DNA from: Vicinamibacterales bacterium
GTDB taxonomy: Bacteria > Acidobacteriota > Vicinamibacteria > Vicinamibacterales > SCN-69-37
Direction of reading: 5' to 3'
Assembly: GCA_030827135.1 (NCBI GenBank)
Contig: JAURFE010000002.1
Coordinates: 62,001-126,000, forward strand
Length of the DNA stretch: 64,000 nt
A model generated the notes under the pieces. That model was not told where the DNA came from and did no database searches. It saw nothing but the letters and a program-made list of their open reading frames with translations. Made by a program: the position numbers and the translations under genes. The stretch's first letter is position 1, and the number at the start of each line of letters is the position of its first letter. Shown piece by piece: positions 32,065-40,556 of this stretch.

Positions 32065-33591
32065 CTAGCCCTTCAACACCGTCAACCGCTTGCCGGATTC
32101 CTCCTCGATCACCTTGTGGAGGCTGTTGCCGTGGGCGTCCATGGTCACGATGGCCGGAAACTCCTTCACACGCAGATGCCACATGGCTTCGGGCGTGCCG
32201 AATTCCAGCAACGAGACGTCGTCCACGCCCTCGATGCACCGCGCGTAGAACTGCGCGGCACCGCCGATGGCATTGAGGTACACCGCGCCATGCTCCTTCA
32301 GGCCGGCTGACGTCTTCGCGCCCATCCCGCCCTTGCCCATGACAACGCGGATACCGAACTTGCCGATGATGTCGGCCTGATAGGGCTCCTCGCGCATGCT
32401 GGTGGTCGGCCCGGCGGCCGTCACGGTCCATGTGGTCCCGTCCTTCTTCACAACGGGACCACAGTGATACAACACGCCGCCCTTCAGATCGACAGGCGCG
32501 TCGTGATGCATGAGGTGGTGATGCACGGCATCGCGACCGGTGTACATCTTCCCGGAAACCAGCACGACGTCGCCGACCCTGAGGCTGCGGATGGTGGCCT
32601 CGTCAATCGGCGCCTGGAGGACGACTTCGCGCCCCGTGCGCGGGAAGCCGCCGGCTTCACCAGCCTTGAGCATCGGGGCCGACGGCGTTGCGGGATCGCG
32701 ATACAGCCACCTGGTGATGGCGCCCGTCGTGGCGTTCACGTGGACACCGAGGCGACGGAACGCCCAGCAGTCGTACGCGACGGACACAAAAAAGCTCGCC
32801 GGCAGCCGGTTGAGCGCGCCGATCTTGCAGCCGATGAGCGACGTCTCGCCGCCAAATCCCATCGTGCCGATCTGCAGGCTGTTCACGGTCGCCATGATCT
32901 GCGCTTCGAGTTCCGCGAGTCGCGGGTCCGCATTCACGTCGTCGAGCGTCCGGAAGAGCTGTTCCTTGGCGTGCTGATAGCCGGCGGTGCGATCACCGCC
33001 CACGCACACGCCGACGGCACCGGGGCTGCAGCCTTTGCCCTGCGCCTTCCACACCGCATGCAGGATGCACTTGCGCACGCCCTCGAGCGAGCGGTCCGCC
33101 CGGCCGAGATGGTCAAGCTCGACGGGCAGGGCGTACTGGGCGTTGACGTTTTCGCAGCCACCGCCCTTGAGGAGCAGCTTCACCTCGATGTCGTCGCGAT
33201 CCCACTGGTCGAAGTGAATCACCGGCGTGCCGGGGCCCAGGTTGTTCCCGCTGTTCTCACCCGTGATCGAATCCACCGAGTTGGGACGGAGCTTGCCGCG
33301 CTTTGTCGCTTCCGCGACCGCGTTCCGAATCTGCTCGCGCACCCAGATCTGACTGACGCCCACCGGCGTGTGCACCTCGAATGTGGGCCAGCCCGTGTCC
33401 TGACACAGCGGCCCCTCGCAGGCCGCGGCCTGATCGATGTTCTCCGCGATGACGGCCAGCGCCTGCGCACCGCGGGTGCCCGGTGTTTCCTGCCCCATCG
33501 CCTGCCGCATCGCCGACCGGACGTCCGGGGGCAGATCGGTGGCAGTGCGGGTGATGAGTTCAACCATGCTGTCGAAGAATGCAGAGGCCAT
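32065..33591 (-). CDS. class I (Fe-S) fumarate hydratase
   Basis: 508 residues; hydrates fumarate to malate in the TCA cycle, using a [4Fe-4S] cluster. Cluster cysteines are available in GPLCQDTGWP, GKGCSPGAVGVC and LIGCKIG. The N-terminal TtdA-like and C-terminal TtdB-like halves are fused in one chain, as in FumA/FumB (548 residues). The C-terminal half has VVMGKGGMGAKTSAGLKEHGAVYL. I chose ATG 33591 (MASAFFDSMVELI); an upstream in-frame ATG lies at the repeat hairpins and looks non-coding. Confidence 0.93.
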   Translation of the reverse strand: MASAFFDSMVELITRTATDLPPDVRSAMRQAMGQETPGTRGAQALAVIAENIDQAAACEGPLCQDTGWPTFEVHTPVGVSQIWVREQIRNAVAEATKRGKLRPNSVDSITGENSGNNLGPGTPVIHFDQWDRDDIEVKLLLKGGGCENVNAQYALPVELDHLGRADRSLEGVRKCILHAVWKAQGKGCSPGAVGVCVGGDRTAGYQHAKEQLFRTLDDVNADPRLAELEAQIMATVNSLQIGTMGFGGETSLIGCKIGALNRLPASFFVSVAYDCWAFRRLGVHVNATTGAITRWLYRDPATPSAPMLKAGEAGGFPRTGREVVLQAPIDEATIRSLRVGDVVLVSGKMYTGRDAVHHHLMHHDAPVDLKGGVLYHCGPVVKKDGTTWTVTAAGPTTSMREEPYQADIIGKFGIRVVMGKGGMGAKTSAGLKEHGAVYLNAIGGAAQFYARCIEGVDDVSLLEFGTPEAMWHLRVKEFPAIVTMDAHGNSLHKVIEEESGKRLTVLKG

Positions 33592-33612
33592 GGGGTGAGT
33601 GTATACAAGGAG

Positions 33613-33660
33613 CACGCGGGCTTCAGCCCGCGTGTTGTCCCAGGGACGGACGCCCCTGGG
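33613..33660. repeat. two adjacent perfect hairpins in a divergent gap
   Basis: The first hairpin is CACGCGGGC/GCCCGCGTG (9 bp, loop TTCA, 33613-33634). The second is CCCAGGG/CCCTGGG (7 bp, 33639-33660). They lie between the fumarase start and the methyltransferase start. Neither is followed by a U-tract. They differ in loop sequence from the GGGGTTGA family. Confidence 0.65.
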
Positions 33661-33688
33661 CTCCGTTCACGCTCCGTTGGTCTACGAT

Positions 33689-34348
33689 ATGGGCGTGCGG
33701 ATGATGGTGCTGAGCGCGATTCTGGCCGGGGTGTGCGTGGCGGTGTCCGCCGCGCCGCAACAGCCGCGTGCGGCACACGGCCGGTTGTTCCCGCCCGAAA
33801 AACTGGGTGAGCTCGAAGGCCCGGATCGCGACGAATGGCAGCAGCCCGAACGCATCATGGACGCACTGGCCATTGCCGACGGATCGCGGGTGGGCGACAT
33901 CGGCGCCGGCGGCGGCTGGTTTACGGTGCGCCTGGCCCGGCGTGTCGGCCCGAATGGCCGCGTCTTTGCCGAAGACATTCAGCGTCAGATGATTGAATCC
34001 ATTCAGCGCCGCGTCGCGCGCGAAGGCCTGCGCAACGTGGACCCGATCCTCGGCACGCCGCGGGATCCGAGACTGCCCGCCGACCTCGACGCGGTCCTGA
34101 TGGTCGACACCTACCCGCAGCTGGACGATCCGGTCGGCCTGATGACCCATGTCCGCCGCGCGCTCACGCCCGGCGGACGGCTCGGCATCGTGGACTTCAA
34201 GAAAGACATCCTCGGCCCCGGTCCCGATCTCGACGAACGGCTCGAACCGGAAGTCATCATTCGCGATGCCGAACGCGCCGGCCTGAAGCTGCACGCTCAC
34301 GAGACGTTTCTGCGTTACCAATACCTCCTGGTGTTCACCCCGCGCTGA
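33689..34348 (+). CDS. exported class I SAM-dependent methyltransferase-like protein
   Basis: 219 residues. A signal peptide (MMVLSAILAGVCVAVSAAPQQP) precedes a Rossmann methyltransferase domain. The SAM motif I is VGDIGAGGGWFTVRLARR, with an acidic post-motif (FAEDI) and MVDTYPQLDDP for motif II. The domain looks complete. An exported SAM enzyme is odd because SAM is cytoplasmic; the protein may bind another ligand or the signal may be a membrane anchor. Start options are ATG 33689 and GTG 33695. The stop overlaps the prenyl synthase ATG (TGATG). Confidence 0.78.
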   Translation: MGVRMMVLSAILAGVCVAVSAAPQQPRAAHGRLFPPEKLGELEGPDRDEWQQPERIMDALAIADGSRVGDIGAGGGWFTVRLARRVGPNGRVFAEDIQRQMIESIQRRVAREGLRNVDPILGTPRDPRLPADLDAVLMVDTYPQLDDPVGLMTHVRRALTPGGRLGIVDFKKDILGPGPDLDERLEPEVIIRDAERAGLKLHAHETFLRYQYLLVFTPR

Positions 34349-35211
34349 TGTCGTCACTTCCCGGGTTCTTCCAGACGTACCAGCCCCCCATCGCGCGCGC
34401 GCTCGAGGCCTTCGTGCCGGCCGGGCCCGGCGGCCCCGTCGTCGAGGCGATGCGGTACACGCTGCTGGCGCCGTCCAAACGCGTCCGAGCCGTACTCGTC
34501 CTCCTGTCGGCCGAGTTGTGCGGGTCAGCCTCGCGCGCGATGCCGGCCGCCTGTGCGGTTGAAGCGATTCACGCGGCATCGCTCATCCTGGACGATTTGC
34601 CGAGCATGGATGATGCGCCGTTGCGCAGGGGGCGGGCGTCCGCGCACATCGAGTTCGGCGAGGCGGTCGCCATTCTCGCGGCGTTCGGCCTCCTCAACGA
34701 TGCCTACGGACATCTGGCGCGCAGCTATGAACCCGCGCTCGCCGCCCGCATGTCGGTGCTGTATGCCGATGCGGTCGGCCTCGATGGCCTTGTCGCCGGT
34801 CAGGCGGAAGACGTGCTCGCCACCGACCAGGCGCTGACCTTTGACACCCTGGAGCGCATTCACCGGCGGAAGACCGGCGTGTTGTTCAGCGCGGCTGCGA
34901 CCGCGGGTGCGTTGTCGGCCGGCGGATCGGTGGACGACATCGCGGCATTGACCGCGTATGCGAAGAACCTCGGGCTGGCGTTTCAGATCGTTGATGACCT
35001 GCTCGACGTCACGGGCACTCCAGAGGAAACCGGCAAAGCCGTCAGAAGTGACGTGCGCAAGACCACGTTTGTGTCGTTCAGCGGCGTGGAGGGTGCGCGT
35101 GAACTCGCACTGGAACTGTGCCGCACCGCCACCAGCGCCCTGGCGCCCTTCGGCCGGCGCGCGACCCCCCTGGCCGAACTGGCCGAATTCGTCGCGCAAC
35201 GGAGGCTGTGA
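34348..35211 (+). CDS. short-chain polyprenyl diphosphate synthase (FPP synthase-like)
   Basis: 287 residues. The first Asp-rich motif is LILDDLPSMDDAPLRRG and the second is FQIVDDLLDVTG. The KTGVLF motif is present too. The family condenses isopentenyl diphosphate with allylic diphosphates, and this size suits geranyl or farnesyl diphosphate synthesis (IspA type). The N terminus is a little short, with a Pro-rich start. It overlaps the upstream gene by one base. The product would feed undecaprenyl and quinone synthesis; the next gene encodes a membrane AlkP-like protein. Confidence 0.88.
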   Translation: MSSLPGFFQTYQPPIARALEAFVPAGPGGPVVEAMRYTLLAPSKRVRAVLVLLSAELCGSASRAMPAACAVEAIHAASLILDDLPSMDDAPLRRGRASAHIEFGEAVAILAAFGLLNDAYGHLARSYEPALAARMSVLYADAVGLDGLVAGQAEDVLATDQALTFDTLERIHRRKTGVLFSAAATAGALSAGGSVDDIAALTAYAKNLGLAFQIVDDLLDVTGTPEETGKAVRSDVRKTTFVSFSGVEGARELALELCRTATSALAPFGRRATPLAELAEFVAQRRL

Positions 35212-35213
35212 CG

Positions 35214-37139
35214 ATGACCGCCGGCCCGCCGACAAATGACGTGGAGGCCCTGCGCGAGCGACTGCGCGCACTCGGGTACCTCGACGCGCGGGTGGACCGC
35301 TTCGTCCTCGGTGGCGGCGCCACCCGCGGACGCGCCATCTCGCTGGCCCTCGCCGCATCGGCCAGAATCGGCCTGCTCGCCGGCGTGCTTCTGGGGCCCG
35401 CAGCGGTCATCGGCATCGCCACGCGCGCGCCGGGCCTTGTCACGAGCGTGACCGACGCGCTGGTGCTCGCGGCGTATCTCACCGTGCCGTTCGGACTCGC
35501 GTCCGCGCTCCTCGCGTGCGTCGCGATTCTGACGGCCGGCTGGCTCGCACGACAGGGCGCATCCGATCCCGCCTTTGCCGCACGCGCACGCCGTGCCGCC
35601 ATCACTGCCGGTCTCATCGTCGCCGCCGCGTGCCTCGTGTACCTGACGTTGTGGTGGCGCGCCGCCGTGCCTCCCGGCGCGTGGGTGGCCCAGCTCCTGG
35701 CACTCGCGGTTGCCGCGTCGATCGCGATTCTCATCGGGCATGTGGTCACGATCAGTGTGCTCGCGTATCTCGTCCGGCTCGGCCTGTCGGGGTTACCCAC
35801 AGGCTCCCCGCTGTCATCACTCCGGGTCGTCGTGCCCCTCGGGGTCATTGCCCTCGGCGGCGCGATGGTGCTGCTGCGCGCGCTCGCGCCCTCGTCAGAC
35901 ACGACCGTCCAGACCACCCCCCTGACCGTGGTGCCAACCGGCGTGCGCGTGCTCGTCGTCGCGGTGGATGGTGTCGATGTGCCGACGCTCACCCGCCTGC
36001 GTGCGGGGGGAGGTCTTCCCACTTTTGATCGACTCCTGAGCGGCGCGACGGCGCCACTCGCCGTGAGTCTCGACCGCGACCCCGCGCAGGTGTGGACCAC
36101 CCTGGCCACGGGACAGCCTGTGGGCCGACACGGCATTCGCGCGCTCGAAGGGCGCCAACTGGCCGGTGTGGAAGGCCGCGTCGGCGCGGGCTCACTGCTG
36201 ACCACGGCCACCGACCTGCTCCGGCTGACGCGACCGACGCTTGCGTCCGGGGATGACCGGCGCGTGCCGACATTCTGGGAAGTGGCCGCCACCGCCGGCC
36301 TGCGCACCGCCGTCGTCCACTGGTGGGCCACCTGGCCCGCAGCGGAGGACTCGCTGGCGACGGTCCTCTCCGACCGCGCGATCCTCCGCCTCGAACAGGG
36401 CGGCGTGCTGTCGGGCGAGATTGCGCCGACGGCGGTCTACGAGCCGCTGCGACAGTCCGCGGCGGCCCGCACAGCGCGAGTCGACACACTGGTGACGGGG
36501 GTCTCGACGAGCCTGACGGCGGACATCGCGGCCATCGTCGATCGATCGGCGCGTCTCGACGCCACGGTGCTCGACCTGGCGGCCGACCCGGCCCTCGGCG
36601 AGCAGGATTTGTTGACGATGTATCTGCCGGGACTCGATATCGCGCAGCACGCGCTGTTTCCAGTGGCGCCTGCGGAGACGCTGGCCCCGGCCGCGGCAGC
36701 CGAACGCGTCCGCGCGCTCGAGGCGTATTACGCGTTTCTGGATCGCGCGATCGGCGCCACCGTGCTGCGACCGCAGCACCCGTCGCGCGTGACGGTGCTG
36801 ATCACACAGCCGGGTCGCGTCGCGGTCGACTCGGTCACGGCGAATGGGTCGGTGCTCGCGCTGGCCGGCGCCATGGCCGCCACAGGCACCACCCCGGCGC
36901 CGCCGCTGCCCGCAGAAGCGCTTGCGCCAACGGTGTTGCGTCTGCTCGGCGTGCCCGTGGCATCGGACCTGGCCGCCACGGCCGCAGACGTGTTCCTGAC
37001 GCCGGAGTTCAGACAGGCGTTCCCGCTGCGGACGATCGCCACCTACGGTGAACGACGCGCGCGCACGGCGCCGGCCACCGGGCAGCCGCTCGACCGGGAA
37101 ATGATCGAACGCATGAGAAGCCTGGGTTATGTCCGATAA
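35214..37139 (+). CDS. membrane protein with AlkP/PDE-like catalytic domain
   Basis: 641 residues. About five to six transmembrane helices occupy residues 40-230. The soluble half starts RVLVVAVDGVDVPTLTRL, with QVWTTLATGQPVGRHGI, TFWEVAATAGLRTAVVHWWATWPA and MYLPGLDIAQHALF, the type I phosphodiesterase/nucleotide pyrophosphatase arrangement of the alkaline phosphatase superfamily. The C-terminal RMRSLGYVR is also common to these proteins. ATG 35214 has a GGAGG at 8 nt; a GTG at 35208 is too close to it. It overlaps the truncated glycosyltransferase start by 11 bp. Confidence 0.82.
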   Translation: MTAGPPTNDVEALRERLRALGYLDARVDRFVLGGGATRGRAISLALAASARIGLLAGVLLGPAAVIGIATRAPGLVTSVTDALVLAAYLTVPFGLASALLACVAILTAGWLARQGASDPAFAARARRAAITAGLIVAAACLVYLTLWWRAAVPPGAWVAQLLALAVAASIAILIGHVVTISVLAYLVRLGLSGLPTGSPLSSLRVVVPLGVIALGGAMVLLRALAPSSDTTVQTTPLTVVPTGVRVLVVAVDGVDVPTLTRLRAGGGLPTFDRLLSGATAPLAVSLDRDPAQVWTTLATGQPVGRHGIRALEGRQLAGVEGRVGAGSLLTTATDLLRLTRPTLASGDDRRVPTFWEVAATAGLRTAVVHWWATWPAAEDSLATVLSDRAILRLEQGGVLSGEIAPTAVYEPLRQSAAARTARVDTLVTGVSTSLTADIAAIVDRSARLDATVLDLAADPALGEQDLLTMYLPGLDIAQHALFPVAPAETLAPAAAAERVRALEAYYAFLDRAIGATVLRPQHPSRVTVLITQPGRVAVDSVTANGSVLALAGAMAATGTTPAPPLPAEALAPTVLRLLGVPVASDLAATAADVFLTPEFRQAFPLRTIATYGERRARTAPATGQPLDREMIERMRSLGYVR

Positions 37140-37344
37140 GCGCGAACTCTGGATCTGCCTGGCCGTGGCGACGGCGATCGTGGCGCTGCAATCGTTTGTG
37201 CTGCTGCGCTACGAACAGTTCTTTGACTCGGACCAGGCGGTGTACGGCCTGATGGCGAAACACCTGAGCGAGTTCCGCACGTTCCCGCTGTTCTTCTACG
37301 GGCAGAACTACATGCTCGGCGTGCAGTCATGGCTCGCGGTGAGC
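37129..37344 (+). pseudogene. N-terminal fragment of a GT39-like membrane glycosyltransferase
   Basis: The first 70 or so residues resemble GT-C glycosyltransferases: a first helix (LWICLAVATAIVALQSFVLL), then FDSDQAVYGLMAKHL and FYGQNYMLG, the catalytic-loop region. After about position 37340 the reading frame continues to 37794 but the translation becomes low-complexity basic sequence with no membrane helices. A normal member has about 450-550 residues with 9-12 helices, so this is a truncation. The start is intact and coupled to the upstream AlkP-like gene. Confidence 0.65.
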
Positions 37345-37440
37345 AGCGCCGTGCCCCGTGAAAAAATCTCGAGATTCACGGCGGCGTCGAGGCGCTCTCG
37401 CCGGCAGCGCCTCAGCGCTGCAGACAGCGTGGTGAGAAAC

Positions 37441-37620
37441 GAGAGAAATGACCGCCAGGACCGCGCTGCCCATCTCACTCAGTTCAATCAGCAGCATTCG
37501 GCGCGGAGGGGCCGACACCGCGGGCATCACCCGCGCGCGCACGCGTTCAACGATGGACAGGACGGCACACAGGGGGATCCCCACCCAATAGTCCACGACG
37601 TGCATGAACTGCAGATTCAT
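37441..37620 (-). pseudogene. N-terminal fragment of a glycosyltransferase family 9-like gene
   Basis: Read leftward from ATG 37620 or 37605, the translation gives VDYWVGIPLCAVLSIVERV and RRMLLIELSEMGSAVLA, the N-terminal pattern of heptosyltransferase-like GT9 proteins. Homology stops near 37441, where the family would continue into the Rossmann domain. The same frame runs on to 37327 as unrelated sequence. It is tail-to-tail with the broken GT39-like fragment. It lies 45 bp after bioY in the same direction. Confidence 0.5.
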
Positions 37621-37665
37621 CGTGACTGGACGGGCACTGCGCGCGCCGCCTCGACGCGGATGGCG

Positions 37666-38268
37666 CTACTTGCCGAAGAAACGAGCGGCACGCGGCAGGA
37701 GCATTGCGGCGATGGCCACTTTCGCGAGGTCAGCCACGATGAAGGGAGCGATGCCCTGCGCGAAGGCCGCGCCAAACGTCGGGACAAAGCGTGACAGCCA
37801 TGCAAAGCCGCCCATGTAGATGACCGCGAGACCCGCCAGCAGTGCCACCGCGGCACGCAGGATCGAACGATCCCATCCGCGCTCGGCCAGATACCCTGCG
37901 ACGAACGCAGCCATCGGGTACGCCAGCAGATAGCCGCCGGTGGGGCCGAGCAACCGGCCTGCGCCGGGCGGCAGCGCCAGGGACGGCGCAAATACCTGCA
38001 GCCCCGCCACGCCGGCCGCCAGATACGCCACCTGCGACGCCGCGCCGAGGCGCGACCCGAGCACCGCTCCAGCCAGAATCACCACCAGCGGCGTCAGCGT
38101 GAACGGCACCGCCGTGAAGGGCAGCACCACGGTGAACTGCGCGGCGGTGGCTGTCGCGGCGGCCGCCAGAGCCACTGCGGCAACCCGCACGGCCGGCGCG
38201 AGGCCGGCGGTCGACGAAGCGCCCAGGGAAGATTCAAGCATTGAGCTGCGAGCAGTGGAAGCTGACAT
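37666..38268 (-). CDS. bioY: BioY-family biotin transporter (ECF S component)
   Basis: 200 residues with six hydrophobic helices. Family blocks are FTVVLPFTAVPFTLTPLVVILAG, GPTGGYLLAYPMAAF and GWDRS. BioY captures biotin at the membrane, alone or with an ECF ATPase pair; no ATPase genes are adjacent. ATG 38268 or ATG 38241 may be the start; the shorter form loses only polar residues. It faces thiD with about 20 bp between starts, so regulatory sequence for each must lie within the other. Confidence 0.9.
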   Translation of the reverse strand: MSASTARSSMLESSLGASSTAGLAPAVRVAAVALAAAATATAAQFTVVLPFTAVPFTLTPLVVILAGAVLGSRLGAASQVAYLAAGVAGLQVFAPSLALPPGAGRLLGPTGGYLLAYPMAAFVAGYLAERGWDRSILRAAVALLAGLAVIYMGGFAWLSRFVPTFGAAFAQGIAPFIVADLAKVAIAAMLLPRAARFFGK

Positions 38269-38287
38269 GAGGGAGAATTCTAAGCGA

Positions 38288-39079
38288 ATGGTCGTTGCAC
38301 TGACAATCGCCGGCAGTGATTCCAGCGGCGGCGCGGGAATCCAGGCCGATCTGAAGACCTTTGCGGCGCTCGGCGTCTACGGGACCTCGGCCATCACCGC
38401 CATCACCGCCCAGAACACCCGGGGCGTCACCGCGGTCCAAGCCCTGGACCCGGCCCTTGTCGCCGCTCAAATTGACGCCGTGGCCTCGGATCTCTTCCCA
38501 GCAGCCACAAAAATCGGGATGTTGGCCAACGTGGGCATCATCCAGGCCGTCGCCGACGCGCTCACGCGCCTCCATCTGCCGAACGTGGTGCTCGACCCGG
38601 TCATGGTCGCCAAAGGGGGCGACCACCTGCTCGATCCCGCCGCGGTGTCGGCCCTGCGCGACGTTCTTGTCCCTCTGGCCACTGTCGTCACCCCGAATGT
38701 GCCCGAAGCCGAGGTCTTGACAGGCCTGACGATCCACACCACGGCCGACCTTCACGCGGCCTGCCGCCGACTCGTGAGTCTGGGTGCCCGGTCCGTGCTC
38801 GTCAAGGGCGGACACCTCGCCGGAGCCGCCACGGATGTCTGGTCGGACGGCTCGCGATTCGTCGAACTTACCGCCGAGCGCATCAATACGCCGCACACCC
38901 ATGGCACCGGATGTACGCTGTCGTCGGCCATCGCGGCACGACTCGCACGCGGACTGGATGCTGAATCGGCCATCCGCGCCGCGAAAGACTATGTGACGGA
39001 AGCGATTCGACACGCACCGGGACTGGGCGGCGGACACGGGCCGCTGGGACACATGTGGAATCTGAAATCGGGAATCTGA
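38288..39079 (+). CDS. thiD: hydroxymethylpyrimidine/phosphomethylpyrimidine kinase
   Basis: 263 residues; phosphorylates HMP and HMP-P in thiamine synthesis. The ribokinase-family motifs are VALTIAGSDSSGGAGIQADLKTF at the start, VLDPVMVAKGG, VLVKGGH and THGTGCTLSSAIAARLA (anion hole and catalytic Asp region). ATG 38288 gives the typical N terminus; an upstream ATG at 38267 would add seven residues. The last seven codons are inside a 14-bp tandem repeat, so the C terminus (NLKSGI) is repeat-encoded. No TPP riboswitch could fit in the 20-bp upstream gap. Confidence 0.93.
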   Translation: MVVALTIAGSDSSGGAGIQADLKTFAALGVYGTSAITAITAQNTRGVTAVQALDPALVAAQIDAVASDLFPAATKIGMLANVGIIQAVADALTRLHLPNVVLDPVMVAKGGDHLLDPAAVSALRDVLVPLATVVTPNVPEAEVLTGLTIHTTADLHAACRRLVSLGARSVLVKGGHLAGAATDVWSDGSRFVELTAERINTPHTHGTGCTLSSAIAARLARGLDAESAIRAAKDYVTEAIRHAPGLGGGHGPLGHMWNLKSGI

Positions 39080-39127
39080 AATCGGGAATCTGAAATCGGG
39101 AATCTGACATCGGGAATCTGACATCGA
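39058..39127. repeat. five-copy 14-bp tandem repeat at the end of thiD
   Basis: Five copies of GAATCTGAAATCGG; the fourth and fifth have GACATC in place of GAAATC. The array begins inside thiD, supplies its stop codon and stops 8 bp before the PepP start codon. Confidence 0.9.
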
Positions 39128-39135
39128 GGCACAAC

Positions 39136-40524
39136 ATGTTTGGAGCAGAAACGTACCAGCAGCGGCGGGCACGACTGAAGAAGGACATCGGGTCCGGCTT
39201 GATCCTGTTCCTTGGCAACGACGAAGTCGGGCGCACCTACGCGGCGTCCGTCTATCCGTTCCGCCAGGACAGCACCTTCCTGTATTTCTGGGCGGTGGAC
39301 CAGCCGGGGCTGGCCGCGCTCATCGACATCGACGCCAACACCGACAGCCTCGTGGGAGACGAAGCGACGATGGCGGATGTGATGTGGTCGGGACCGATGC
39401 CCACGCTCGCGTCACGGGCCGCAGCGGCCGGCGTCACGCAGACGATCACGCCCGCCGTGCTCCAGCAGCGCCTGGCGGCCGCCCTCGCCCAGGGCCGCAC
39501 CGTTCACTACCTCGCGCCGTATCGCGCGGATCACACCGTGAAGCTGGCGGCGTGGCTGAGCCTCGCGCCCGGCGCGGTAAAGCCGGGCCGCTCGGAAGCA
39601 TTCCACCGCGCGGTCGTCGCCCAGCGGAGTTACAAGAGCACGGAAGAACTGGCCGAGATGGAGCGCGCGGTCGGCGTGTCGCAGGCGATGTACGCCGCGG
39701 CCATGCAGGCCGCCGCGCCGGGCCGGTACGAATACGAAGTGGTCGCCGAAATCGAGCGGGTGGCGGTGGCCTCCGGCGGCACGTTTTCGTTTCTGCCGAT
39801 CTGCTCGGTGCACGGTGAGACGCTGCACAATCCCTACTATCGCAACCAGATGCGCGCCGGGGACGTGCTGGTTCTGGACTCCGGGTACGAAACGCCGCAC
39901 GGCTACGCGTCGGACATCACCCGAACGCTGCCGATTGGCGGACCGTTCACCGCGCAGCAGCGCCTCATCTACGACATCGTCCTGCGCTCGCAGATGGGGG
40001 CGATCGCCGCGATCAAACCGGGCGTGGCCTATCGGGACGTCCACCTCGGCGTGGCGCGTTCGATGGTGGTGGACCTCACGGCCGCGGGCCTGATGAAGGG
40101 CGACCCCGATGCCGCCGTTGCGGCCGGCGCGCACGCGCTGTTCTTCCCGCACGGCCTCGGCCACATGATCGGCCTCGACGTGCACGACATGGAGAATCTC
40201 GGCGAGGAATTTGTCGGCTACGGCCCTGGCTTCACACGGAGCACGCAGTTCGGCCTCGGCTACCTGCGCCTGGCGCGTACGCTCGAACCCGGCTTCGCCC
40301 TGACGGTGGAACCCGGCCTGTACTTCGTCCCGGCGCTGATCGATCAGTGGAAGGCCGACGGGACCAACGCCGCGTTCCTCAACTTCGCCGAGATCGAGAA
40401 GTTCCGCGACGCGCGCGGATATCGCGTCGAAGACGACGTCGTGGTGACGGCGACCGGATGCCGCGTGCTGGGGCCCGCAATCCCGAAGACCGCGGCAGAT
40501 GTTGAGGCGGCGTGTGCGCGTTGA
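39136..40524 (+). CDS. Xaa-Pro aminopeptidase (aminopeptidase P family)
   Basis: 462 residues. An N-terminal creatinase-like domain (YQQRRARLKKDIGSG, FRQDSTFLYF) precedes a pita-bread M24 domain. Metal ligands are visible: VLDSGYETPHGYASDITRT (two Asp), HGLGHMIGLDVHD (His), and LTVEPGLYFVP and the later Glu. It releases an N-terminal residue before proline. No signal peptide, so cytoplasmic. The tandem repeat ends immediately upstream of its start, where no standard ribosome-binding site is visible. Confidence 0.92.
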   Translation: MFGAETYQQRRARLKKDIGSGLILFLGNDEVGRTYAASVYPFRQDSTFLYFWAVDQPGLAALIDIDANTDSLVGDEATMADVMWSGPMPTLASRAAAAGVTQTITPAVLQQRLAAALAQGRTVHYLAPYRADHTVKLAAWLSLAPGAVKPGRSEAFHRAVVAQRSYKSTEELAEMERAVGVSQAMYAAAMQAAAPGRYEYEVVAEIERVAVASGGTFSFLPICSVHGETLHNPYYRNQMRAGDVLVLDSGYETPHGYASDITRTLPIGGPFTAQQRLIYDIVLRSQMGAIAAIKPGVAYRDVHLGVARSMVVDLTAAGLMKGDPDAAVAAGAHALFFPHGLGHMIGLDVHDMENLGEEFVGYGPGFTRSTQFGLGYLRLARTLEPGFALTVEPGLYFVPALIDQWKADGTNAAFLNFAEIEKFRDARGYRVEDDVVVTATGCRVLGPAIPKTAADVEAACAR

Positions 40525-40528
40525 CTCC

Positions 40529-40551
40529 GCCATCAGGCCGTGCCTGATGGC
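40529..40551. promoter_or_regulatory. perfect 10-bp inverted repeat between pepP and moaE
   Basis: GCCATCAGGC and GCCTGATGGC separated by CGT. There is no U-tract on either side, so it is a weak terminator at best. It lies 5 bp upstream of the TATACT word of moaE and could be an operator or an mRNA-end hairpin. Confidence 0.5.
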
Positions 40552-40556
40552 CTCGG

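Noticed and set aside
37327-37794. Full-length reading of the two frames through the 37.3-37.6 kb scar as genuine proteins
   Set aside because: Homology-like sequence ends abruptly in both frames, and the remainder is basic low-complexity sequence without membrane helices.
38241-38288. TPP or other riboswitch ahead of thiD or bioY
   Set aside because: The space between the divergent starts is only about 20-47 bp, too short, and no TPP motif is seen.
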